A stretch of 6,689 nucleotides of DNA, from the NCBI GenBank assembly GCA_021160355.1, contig JAGHCS010000134.1, positions 1-6,689 on the forward strand, given 5' to 3'. The notes under the pieces are model-generated. The model saw only the letters and a program-made list of their open reading frames with translations, was not told where the DNA came from and ran no database searches. Below, in pieces: positions 1 through 5,939 of the stretch. The stretch comes from Candidatus Cloacimonadota bacterium (GTDB taxonomy: Bacteria > Cloacimonadota > Cloacimonadia > JGIOTU-2). A program made the position numbers and the translations under genes. Within the stretch, counting starts at the first letter, position 1; every line of letters begins with the position of its first letter.

Positions 1-638
1 CAGTTGCATACGAAAAAGAAAATACAGAAAACTTTTTTATGAAACTCCTCACCCTTGTTCGGGACGTTCCGCAAGAAAAATTCATCTATGCGTATTGGCC
101 TACTTTTGATACCTTGGCGCACAAGAACGGAATACATTCACCACAATGTAAAGATCATTATATGAACCTTGCGAGAGCGCTGGAAAATTTTGTTTATTCA
201 ATAAGGAATACGGACAGTTTAGTTATTATCACCGCAGATCATGGGCTGATCGATAGTGATGAAAACTCACTTATCGACGTTAACCAGCATCCAAAGCTGA
301 AAGAAACTCTCGTGATGCCTCTTTCAGGCGACCCGAGAGCTGCGTACTGCTATGTAAAACAGGGCATGGCAGATATTTTCGAAATCTATATAAATGAACA
401 TCTTTCTGATGTGTGCTCAATGTTCAAGAGCACTGAACTTGTCGAAAGACACTTTTTCGGATTGGATGAACCTGATCCGAGATTGTGGGACAGGATCGGG
501 GATTATGTTCTTATTCCAAAAGAAAATTATGTTATTCAAGATAAAATATTAGGTGAAAGTCCTCATCAGCACACAGGTCATCACGGCGGCTTGAGTGAGG
601 ATGAGATGTATGTTCCTGTCATAATTATAGAACCGTAA
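1..638 (+). CDS. Type I phosphodiesterase / nucleotide pyrophosphatase-like enzyme (alkaline phosphatase superfamily), 5'-truncated
   Basis: The reading frame is open from base 3, with no stop before the ATG at 39, so that ATG is an internal Met and the N-terminal part, including the nucleophile, lies outside the window. Counting from that Met, three metal-site motifs of the superfamily are visible in the right order: FDTLAHKNG (Asp24, His28), TADHG (Asp67, His68), and a C-terminal GHHGGLSEDEM segment (His182) followed by VPVIIIEP. This D-x3-H, then DH, then H-G-G pattern is that of the two-metal site of type I phosphodiesterases/nucleotide pyrophosphatases. It would hydrolyse a phosphate mono- or diester, but the substrate cannot be read from this fragment. 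No membrane segment or signal is seen in the visible part. The next gene starts about 35 bases downstream on the same strand, so co-transcription is possible. The superfamily assignment is firm. The exact family (PglZ-like, NPP, phosphoglycerate-mutase-like) is less certain. Confidence 0.85.
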   Translation, partial: VAYEKENTENFFMKLLTLVRDVPQEKFIYAYWPTFDTLAHKNGIHSPQCKDHYMNLARALENFVYSIRNTDSLVIITADHGLIDSDENSLIDVNQHPKLKETLVMPLSGDPRAAYCYVKQGMADIFEIYINEHLSDVCSMFKSTELVERHFFGLDEPDPRLWDRIGDYVLIPKENYVIQDKILGESPHQHTGHHGGLSEDEMYVPVIIIEP

Positions 639-658
639 ATTTAATAACCAAACAACAT

Positions 659-663
659 GGAGG
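659..663 (+). promoter_or_regulatory. Ribosome binding site deciding the start of the LiaF-like gene
   Basis: GGAGG sits 4 bases before a GTG at 668 and 10 bases before the ATG at 674, both in the same frame. The ATG at 666 overlaps the GTG but runs straight into TGA. I prefer ATG 674. GTG 668 would add only two residues and cannot be excluded. Confidence 0.6.
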
Positions 664-673
664 ACATGTGAAA

Positions 674-1228
674 ATGGGTTTCTTATTCAGCAGCTTTTTC
701 TGGGGTGCAGTGATCATCCTATTCGGTTTGAGCATTATTCTAAATGCGGTATTCAATATCAAGATACCGGTTTTTTCAATCATCATAGCATTGATTTTTA
801 TCTACATAGGACTAAAAATACTGTTCGGTTCCTTTGGTATCAAAGCTTCTAAAAATACTGTTGTATTCTCTTCGAGTGACCTGAAGAGTGCGAATAAAAA
901 TGAGGAATATAATATCATTTTCGGAAGAGGTTCTATCGATCTTTCCGAGGTCGAACTCGACGATGAGCACCTTAATTATGAAGTAAATGTTATATTTGGG
1001 AAGGGTGATGTATTGATCGATCCGAATAAACCGGTCATTGTTAAGGTATCATCGGTCTTTTCGAGCGCGCATCTGCCGGATGGAAATGTAGCAGCAATCG
1101 GAAATAACTCTTATGTCTCACCTGGTTATGTAAAAGGAAAGAAATACATTTCAGTCAATACAGATGTTGTGTTCGGTGAGCTGAATATTATTGAAATAAA
1201 GAAGGTTTCGAAAGAGAAAGAATTCTAA
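674..1228 (+). CDS. Small membrane protein with LiaF-like C-terminal beta-repeat domain
   Basis: The 184-residue protein (186 if GTG 668 is used) has two hydrophobic helices at about residues 8-27 and 31-52, joined by a short turn. This resembles the LiaI/LiaF-type membrane module. A hydrophilic tail follows in which a short strand-turn motif recurs: VVFSSSDL (63-70), IIFGRGSIDL (81-90), VIFGKGDVLI (106-115), SVFSSAHL (127-134) and VVFGELNII (165-173). The repeated V-F-G-x-G-x-(V/I) pattern is typical of the C-terminal domain of LiaF-like 'cell wall-active antibiotics response' proteins, which is expected to form stacked beta-strands. In Firmicutes, LiaF restrains an envelope-stress two-component system. 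No kinase or regulator gene is adjacent, so that role should not be transferred. The gene follows the phosphodiesterase closely and may share its transcript. The family call rests on pattern recognition, and the function is unknown. Confidence 0.6.
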   Translation: MGFLFSSFFWGAVIILFGLSIILNAVFNIKIPVFSIIIALIFIYIGLKILFGSFGIKASKNTVVFSSSDLKSANKNEEYNIIFGRGSIDLSEVELDDEHLNYEVNVIFGKGDVLIDPNKPVIVKVSSVFSSAHLPDGNVAAIGNNSYVSPGYVKGKKYISVNTDVVFGELNIIEIKKVSKEKEF

Positions 1229-1382
1229 CACTCTCACTTTGACGAGATTCGACCTGGATTTATTAAATCAGTTATCCTTTGCCTGTTAAAATTATATAAT
1301 TCTTCTTTTAAGCAAAAAGACAACCTTTTATTTGACATATAATCATATAACCAAATTTTTGCTTTCCCAATATATCAAATGC

Positions 1383-1387
1383 GGAGG
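1383..1387 (+). promoter_or_regulatory. Ribosome binding site fixing the glnA start
   Basis: GGAGG lies 4 bases before ATG 1392. A longer reading from TTG 1332 would add 20 residues with no family similarity and has no ribosome binding site, so ATG 1392 is taken as the start. Confidence 0.85.
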
Positions 1388-1391
1388 TATA

Positions 1392-2813
1392 ATGCTTTCA
1401 TTTAAAAATTGTGTTGAAGTTAAAGACTTCATAAAAAGTAATACATTAGATTTTGTTTCATTTTATGTGCCGGATATCGAAGGGCGGCTTCGCAATGTAA
1501 CTATTCCTGCAGAAAATTTCTCTGAAAAACTCATGAAGCATGGCATCGGATTTGATGCATCAAACTTTGGATTTGCAAATGTTGAAAGCTCGGATATGAT
1601 ATTCAAACCCGATTTGAACAGTGCATTTATTGATCCTGTGGATCCTGTATCAAAGATATTATATTTTTTCTGTGATGTGTATGATGCACACACCGGCAAG
1701 AGCTTTTCTCAGGATCTCAGGCATATTGTCCAAAAGGCGCTTACTGCCCTGAAAGAAGAAGATATCGCAGATGAGGTTCAGGTGCTCATCGAGTTGGAAT
1801 TTAATATTATTGATGAACTTTTCAGCATTATGAATACGCGCGAAGTATCTTATAGATTAGAAAGCAGTGAGATGGCAAGTCCCCCTTTAGGCGAGGAAAT
1901 CTACCGCCTTGCACCAAATCGCGGGTATCACCGCTCAGAACCGAATGATCATTATTTCAACATCAGAAATGAGATCGTGCTGGCATTGCAGGAAATTGGG
2001 ATCGGTGTGAAATATCATCATCATGAAGTAGGCACCTCACAGGCAGAGATCGAATTCAAATTTGGACCTGTAGAAAAAGCAACGGATGCGACCGTTCTGG
2101 CAAAGAATATCAGCCACAGGATTGCAAAAAAACACGGCAAGGTCATCTCATTTCTGCCCAAGATCATGCCAGGAGAAGCCGGGAATGGCATGCACATTCA
2201 CATGTTCCTGAAAAAAGATGGAAAGAATATCTTCAATGATCCCAAAGGGCTCTATAAATTGGGTGAAACTGCAATGTATTTCATCGGTGGAATTCTATAT
2301 CATTCAGCATCTCTTGCTGCACTTACAAATCCTACATCTAATTCGTACCGCAGATTGATCGCAGGACTTGAAGCACCTTCAAAAGCCGTATTTGCAGAAG
2401 GCAACCGCTCTGCTGCAATAAGAATTCCCGCATATATTAAAGATCCTGAAGAACGCAGGTTCGAGTTCCGTCCCACAGATGCGACTTGCAACCCATACCT
2501 TGCTTTTGCTGCGCTTATCATGGCTGGTATAGATGGCGTAAAGAAAAAGATCGATCCTGTTGAAAAGGGATTTGGACCTCTTGAATCAAACTTATATGAT
2601 CTCTCAATAGAAGAACTGAAAAAGATTCCATCTTTCCCTGACACACTTGAGTTTGCCCTGCACAATTTAAGGATTGATAATGACTATCTTACTTATGGCA
2701 ATGTTTTGCCAGCCGATCTTTTAATGAAATGGATACGAATCAAGAGAAAAGATCTCGACGAAATGCGCAAAATACCCCACCCGTGGGAAATCGCCAGGTA
2801 TTATGATCTGTAG
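1392..2813 (+). CDS. glnA: Type I glutamine synthetase
   Basis: This 473-residue enzyme condenses glutamate and ammonia to glutamine using ATP; the family forms cytoplasmic dodecamers. The beta-grasp N-domain carries FDAS (54-57) and ESSDMIFKPD (65-74), equivalent to the usual FDGSS and ESDM-PD loop that reaches into the neighbouring subunit. Metal and catalytic positions are present: E134 and E136 (ELEF), E212 (HHHEV), E219, H268/H270 (GNGMHIH), E327 (GLEAP), R339 and R344 (NRSAAIR), E358 and R360 (FEFR). NPYLAFAALIMAGIDG (367-382) is canonical. Length and spacing match the enterobacterial/GSI-beta layout rather than the shorter Bacillus form. Tyr402 in NLYDL aligns with the adenylylated Tyr397 of E. 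coli, although no adenylyltransferase is seen here. The glycine-rich signature is unusual: KIMPGEAGNGMHIHMF replaces the common KP-G-GSGMH-H-S form, and EGNRS replaces ARNRS. It is likely a genuine glutamine synthetase. A gamma-glutamyl-amine ligase paralogue is a less likely alternative. Confidence 0.95.
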   Translation: MLSFKNCVEVKDFIKSNTLDFVSFYVPDIEGRLRNVTIPAENFSEKLMKHGIGFDASNFGFANVESSDMIFKPDLNSAFIDPVDPVSKILYFFCDVYDAHTGKSFSQDLRHIVQKALTALKEEDIADEVQVLIELEFNIIDELFSIMNTREVSYRLESSEMASPPLGEEIYRLAPNRGYHRSEPNDHYFNIRNEIVLALQEIGIGVKYHHHEVGTSQAEIEFKFGPVEKATDATVLAKNISHRIAKKHGKVISFLPKIMPGEAGNGMHIHMFLKKDGKNIFNDPKGLYKLGETAMYFIGGILYHSASLAALTNPTSNSYRRLIAGLEAPSKAVFAEGNRSAAIRIPAYIKDPEERRFEFRPTDATCNPYLAFAALIMAGIDGVKKKIDPVEKGFGPLESNLYDLSIEELKKIPSFPDTLEFALHNLRIDNDYLTYGNVLPADLLMKWIRIKRKDLDEMRKIPHPWEIARYYDL

Positions 2814-2824
2814 GGGGGGGCGAG

Positions 2825-2850
2825 TTGAACGCAAGAAGAAATGATATAAT
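2825..2850 (+). promoter_or_regulatory. Candidate promoter of hypA
   Basis: TTGAAC (2825-2830) and a perfect TATAAT (2845-2850) are separated by 14 bases, shorter than the usual 16-18. The -10 is preceded by TGA, giving an extended -10 (TGaTATAAT) that can compensate for a poor -35. It lies in the glnA-hypA gap, about 23 bases before the hypA start, and suggests hypA is expressed independently of glnA. This is prediction only, because promoter rules for this lineage are unknown. Confidence 0.35.
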
Positions 2851-2872
2851 TAAATCTACATGAGGAGCAAAT

Positions 2873-3286
2873 ATGCATGAATGGGCACTGGCTGATGCAG
2901 TTATAACCACTGCAAAGAAAGTTGCAAAAGAAGAAAATTTAATAAAAGTCACCGAAATCGTTGTGAAAATCGGTGAACTGCAAACCATTTCCAGAGAAAT
3001 TTTTGAAACTGCATTGCAGCAGGTCCTGAAAGATGCTCCCGATCTTTTTAACGAGGTAACCTGCAAACTTGAGATTGAACCGGCAGGATTCAAATGCATG
3101 AACTGCGGGCATGAATGGCTTTTCAGCGATGTGAAAAAAAATCTGGATGATGATGAAACAGAATCAATACATTTTATCCCTGAAACTGCGCATGTGTTTC
3201 TCAAATGCCCCACATGTAAAAGCCCTGATTTTGAGATCGTGAAAGGACGCGGCATCTGGGTAGATTCGATTGAGGGCGAGAAATAA
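2873..3286 (+). CDS. hypA: HypA, hydrogenase maturation nickel metallochaperone (archaeal/Thermococcus type)
   Basis: HypA binds Ni(II) through its N-terminal Met-His and passes it to the precursor of the [NiFe]-hydrogenase large subunit. The 137-residue protein starts MHEWALADAV, with the obligatory His2 and Glu3. It has the alpha/beta nickel domain with KIGELQ (32-37) and a zinc domain with CMNC (75-78) and CPTC (112-115). About 33 residues separate the two CxxC motifs, much longer than the gap of roughly a dozen in E. coli-type HypA. This insert contains IHFIPE with His100. The MHEWALAD start, the long insert and the DFEIVKGRG ending closely resemble Thermococcus kodakarensis HypA as I remember it, where an equivalent His also contributes to the nickel site in the complex with HypB_AT. 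The start is supported by GAGGAG at 2862-2867. The MinD-type ATPase downstream fits as its partner. No hydrogenase gene is in view, so the target enzyme is unknown. Confidence 0.92.
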   Translation: MHEWALADAVITTAKKVAKEENLIKVTEIVVKIGELQTISREIFETALQQVLKDAPDLFNEVTCKLEIEPAGFKCMNCGHEWLFSDVKKNLDDDETESIHFIPETAHVFLKCPTCKSPDFEIVKGRGIWVDSIEGEK

Positions 3287-3290
3287 TATA

Positions 3291-3425
3291 AACCACGAAA
3301 TATGCGAAAGACGCAAAAAAATTATGTAACCTAAAGATGTTATGTCAATATAACTAAAAATTTTAAATGTACATTCTTACTTATTTTTTAAATACTATTT
3401 CGTGAATTTCGAGCTTTTCGTGGTT
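3291..3425 (+). repeat. Intergenic element with imperfect terminal inverted repeats (MITE-like or long-hairpin candidate)
   Basis: The left end begins AACCACGAAA (3291-3300) and the right end finishes with its exact reverse complement TTTCGTGGTT (3416-3425). Similarity continues inward: left CACGAAA-TGCGAAA-CGCAAAA, and right read on the other strand CACGAAA-CTCGAAA-CACGAAA. Each arm is therefore an imperfect run of three 9-base units of about 30 bases. The AT-rich core has no reading frame and holds a small palindrome, AATGTACATT (3366-3375). ATA flanks both ends and could be a 3-base target duplication, but this is weak in such AT-rich DNA. The element separates hypA from the downstream ATPase and could act as a mobile repeat, an attenuating hairpin or an mRNA-stabilising structure. 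Whether it occurs elsewhere in the genome cannot be judged from one copy. Confidence 0.6.
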
Positions 3426-3457
3426 ATAAGTTAAAAAAATATGTTGCAGGAGAAATA

Positions 3458-4183
3458 ATGGACCCCCGAATAAATGTCGTAGAAAAACGACTCGAAAAAA
3501 TTGGAAAGGTCATTGCAATTGCCGGTGGCAAAGGCGGAATTGGTAAAAGCACAGTCGCATCTCTACTAGCCCTTGTTCTCGCAGACTCCAATCAAAAAGT
3601 TGGATTACTTGATCTTGACTTCACCGGCGCTTCGACCCATACAATACTTGGTTTGGAAGATTTTCACTTTCCTGATGAAGACGAAGGTATTATACCTCCA
3701 AAACTTCATGGAATTTCGTATATCACAATTACAAATTTTACTCAGGATCATGCAACACCATTACGAGGGCAGGACATCACAAATGCAATTCTTGAATTGC
3801 TCGCTATTACACGATGGGACGAACTTGATTATCTCATTATCGATATGCCTCCCGGAATCAATGATACCACACTCGATATTATACGTCTCATAAAAAAAAT
3901 TGAATTCTGTATTGTAACCACACCTTCAAAGATCACGACAAAAGTAGTAAAAAAATCGGTCGAATTACTACAAGAACTCAACGTTTCAATACTCGGCGTT
4001 ATTGAAAACATGACATACCCGACAATTCACTACGCAAAAGAAGCGTTCCCTAAATCCTATCTCGGCACAATCCCTTTTGATGAAACGTATGAAAATGCAA
4101 TTGGTGATAAGGAGAAACTCCTTGAGACGTCTATTGCAAATACTTTGCGAAATTTTACAGTCATTTGTGATAAAATGTGTTGA
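3458..4183 (+). CDS. MinD/Mrp-family ATPase, HypB_AT-like nickel-insertion partner of HypA
   Basis: This 241-residue SIMIBI-class P-loop ATPase has a deviant Walker A, GGKGGIGKST (23-32), a switch segment GLLDLDFTGAS (49-59), and a Walker B/switch II, YLIIDMPPG (125-133). The blocks DPR near the start, LDLDF-GAS-H-ILG, ATPLRG (99-104) and ITRWDELDY (117-125) match, from memory, the Thermococcus kodakarensis 'HypB' ATPase. That protein is unrelated to the classical HypB GTPase, binds HypA and promotes its nickel loading. Mrp/ApbC/NBP35 Fe-S carriers normally have a CxxC pair after the ENM motif. Here ENMTYPTIHY (183-192) has none, which argues against an Fe-S scaffold. No membrane-targeting MinD helix is obvious; the last residues, NFTVICDKMC, do not look like one. 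The start is supported by AGGAGA at 3448-3453. The gene follows hypA across a repeat-bearing gap of 171 bases. The main alternative is a generic Mrp-type ATPase. Confidence 0.85.
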   Translation: MDPRINVVEKRLEKIGKVIAIAGGKGGIGKSTVASLLALVLADSNQKVGLLDLDFTGASTHTILGLEDFHFPDEDEGIIPPKLHGISYITITNFTQDHATPLRGQDITNAILELLAITRWDELDYLIIDMPPGINDTTLDIIRLIKKIEFCIVTTPSKITTKVVKKSVELLQELNVSILGVIENMTYPTIHYAKEAFPKSYLGTIPFDETYENAIGDKEKLLETSIANTLRNFTVICDKMC

Positions 4184-4205
4184 CAGATTTCACGTCAAAT
4201 ATAAT
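4180..4205 (+). promoter_or_regulatory. Candidate promoter of the secreted propeller gene
   Basis: A perfect TTGACA (4180-4185), overlapping the stop codon of the ATPase gene, is followed after 14 bases by a perfect TATAAT (4200-4205). A second TATAAT lies at 4218-4223 without a good -35. TTGAC and GTCAA (4194-4198) form a short inverted repeat across the -35 region that might bind a regulator. The 14-base spacer is short, so confidence is modest. Confidence 0.35.
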
Positions 4206-4252
4206 TTCAATTCAAAATATAATTAACCAAAAAGTAAAAAACGGAGGTTCGC

Positions 4253-5812
4253 ATGAACAAACTTTTCTTTATTTTGTTAATGGGGATTTTTATGAGTTCT
4301 TTTTTATTTGCACTTGATGAATCTGAAAAAGTCATGAAAACGGAAATTTCTGAAGACGGACATCAAATTTTCAGATACTCATCCGGTAAAATTATCGACG
4401 AAAACAGTTTTACCACAAGGGATATTCCTTACAATCTCACTCCGGACTGGCAAAACAATTTCCGGGTTCAGGTTGGTGCATTGCAGGTATATGATGTGGA
4501 TAATGACGGTTATAATGACGTAATTGTGGGGTGTTATCATTCTGACAGTTACCCTCCCTATGATGATTGGCACAATTACATTTATTTCAATCAAGGAACA
4601 GCACTCGAAGCAAATCCTTCTTGGACAAGTTCAGATGAGGTCTCCACTGGGGACATTCAGGTCGCAGACATCAATGACGATGGGTTTCCTGATATTTTTG
4701 CTGCAAACGGTGGCTACAGTATGGATCCCTCAGTGATTTATTACGGTTCATTAACCGGACCCAGTACTGCACCCGGTTGGTATTCGAATGAAAGTGGCGG
4801 TGCATGGAATAACTATGCCCTCCTGATAGACATCGATCATGATGAAGACATAGATGTGATAACCGCAAATCAGGGCAACAGTACATACGATCCCTATCGT
4901 CCAATGTATATGTTCATGAATAACAGTGGTGCATTAAATACAACTCCATCCTGGCAATCAGCAGAGACATCTATTCAAAATTTTCTTGCTGCTGCTGATA
5001 TGGATCATGATGGATGGGAAGATATCGCAGTATCAAAATGGGCAAACTTTGAAAGTGGTGTGTATAAAAACAATAGTGGTTCACTGGCAACAAGCCCCAT
5101 GTGGACAACCGGTGATTATGATACGGACAAAGGGATTGGTTGGGCTGATGTAAATAATGATGGCTGGGACGACCTTGCACTCGGTCATGATCCCACAGAA
5201 CTTTTCAATAACAATATGGGAACACTCTCACTTTCGTGGATATCCACTTACACTTATTTTGGACAACAGGATCTGCGATTTTGCGATGTTGACTGCGATG
5301 GTGACAAGGATCTTGCCGAGATCCATTTCTCAAATGGAGTCGTGAATATCTATATGAATGATAATGGAGCTCTTCAAGATGTACCATCATGGTCTTATGA
5401 TTGCAGCAGCGTCGGTACTGCAATTGCTTTTGGTGACATCAATGGTAACGGAAGCCCCGACTTGGTTGTCGGGAACTCAGGCAATCCCTCAATCATGGTA
5501 TTTTATAACCAAAATTCTGTGTCTGTGGATAATGAGCCGCAGACAAACACTTTCATCGAAAACTATCCAAATCCCTTCACTCATTCGACAACTATCTCAT
5601 TTTCTAAGATGCAAAACAATCCTACAGAAATTAAGATATACAATCTTAAAGGAGAACTCGTTTCTCAAATCCCTGTCTCAATCGGGCAGAAATCCGTGAC
5701 TTGGAATGGGATGAGCAATAATGATGAAAAAGTCCCGTCAGGAATTTATTTGTACCAACTTCAAAAAGGGAACAAAATCTTATCTGTGAACAGATGTTTA
5801 TTGTTGAGATAA
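4253..5812 (+). CDS. Secreted seven-bladed VCBS/FG-GAP-type beta-propeller protein with T9SS type A sorting domain
   Basis: The 519-residue protein begins with a signal peptide (lysine at 3, hydrophobic core about 4-19, likely cleavage after Ala20). Seven calcium-loop motifs of the D-x-D-x-D-G-x-x-D type follow at residues 81-89, 139-147, 193-201, 249-257, 299-307, 345-353 and 395-403, spaced 46-58 residues apart. This is the number and spacing expected for one closed seven-bladed propeller. Between them, an N-x-G-(A/S)-L...P-x-W-x-(S/T) segment recurs, for example at 223-235, 273-285 and 370-381. Residues about 432-519 form the Por/T9SS type A sorting domain: ENYPNPF, TISFS, IKIYNLKGELV, W-G, VPSGIYLYQL, ending CLLLR. 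Such proteins cross the outer membrane through T9SS, where the tail is removed and the product is anchored or released. Ligand or enzyme activity is unknown; a binding or adhesion role is inferred. GGAGG at 4243-4247 supports the start. Confidence 0.9.
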   Translation: MNKLFFILLMGIFMSSFLFALDESEKVMKTEISEDGHQIFRYSSGKIIDENSFTTRDIPYNLTPDWQNNFRVQVGALQVYDVDNDGYNDVIVGCYHSDSYPPYDDWHNYIYFNQGTALEANPSWTSSDEVSTGDIQVADINDDGFPDIFAANGGYSMDPSVIYYGSLTGPSTAPGWYSNESGGAWNNYALLIDIDHDEDIDVITANQGNSTYDPYRPMYMFMNNSGALNTTPSWQSAETSIQNFLAAADMDHDGWEDIAVSKWANFESGVYKNNSGSLATSPMWTTGDYDTDKGIGWADVNNDGWDDLALGHDPTELFNNNMGTLSLSWISTYTYFGQQDLRFCDVDCDGDKDLAEIHFSNGVVNIYMNDNGALQDVPSWSYDCSSVGTAIAFGDINGNGSPDLVVGNSGNPSIMVFYNQNSVSVDNEPQTNTFIENYPNPFTHSTTISFSKMQNNPTEIKIYNLKGELVSQIPVSIGQKSVTWNGMSNNDEKVPSGIYLYQLQKGNKILSVNRCLLLR

Positions 5813-5939
5813 ATATATAGAAATGCTGTTTTATTGACATAACAAGACATCATAATCTTTTTCGATTTGCTGTTTTTACCTTCTATTTGAATGTTTATTG
5901 TATAACTCTATATTCATACCAATTTAGTACGGAGAACAT

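Noticed and set aside
1254..1271. Hairpin CTGGATTT-ATT-AAATCAG as a terminator after the LiaF-like gene
   Set aside because: The stem is short and AT-rich with a bulge, and no T-run follows. It is not a credible intrinsic terminator.
1332..1351. TTGACA at 1332-1337 followed by TATAAT and TATAAC as a glnA promoter
   Set aside because: The -10-like boxes lie 0 and 8 bases after the -35-like box, far too close. TATAAT at 1295-1300 lacks a convincing -35. No glnA promoter is called.
1332..1391. Twenty-residue N-terminal extension of glnA from TTG 1332
   Set aside because: It has no ribosome binding site, no family similarity and looks like untranslated AT-rich leader. The TTG is part of a TTGACA box, and GGAGG precedes ATG 1392.
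2300..2665. 121-residue minus-strand open frame inside glnA
   Set aside because: It is a shadow of the conserved catalytic region of glutamine synthetase.
2740..3255. 171-residue open frame on the minus strand
   Set aside because: It is antisense to the end of glnA and nearly all of hypA, with no recognisable motifs. Both + strand genes are clearly real.
3573..3893. 106-residue + strand frame inside the MinD-type ATPase gene
   Set aside because: It is a shifted-frame shadow. The overlapping frame carries all the P-loop ATPase motifs.
4493..5461. Direct DNA repeats in the propeller gene as tandem repeat or CRISPR
   Set aside because: The repetition is at protein level (calcium loops). The DNA units are diverged and inside a coding frame.
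5358..5699. 113-residue + strand frame inside the propeller gene
   Set aside because: It is a shifted-frame shadow over the last blades and the sorting domain.
5834..5856. TTGACA...CATAAT as a promoter for the last gene
   Set aside because: The spacer is only 11 bases, and TATAAC at 5901-5906 lacks a -35. No promoter can be supported.
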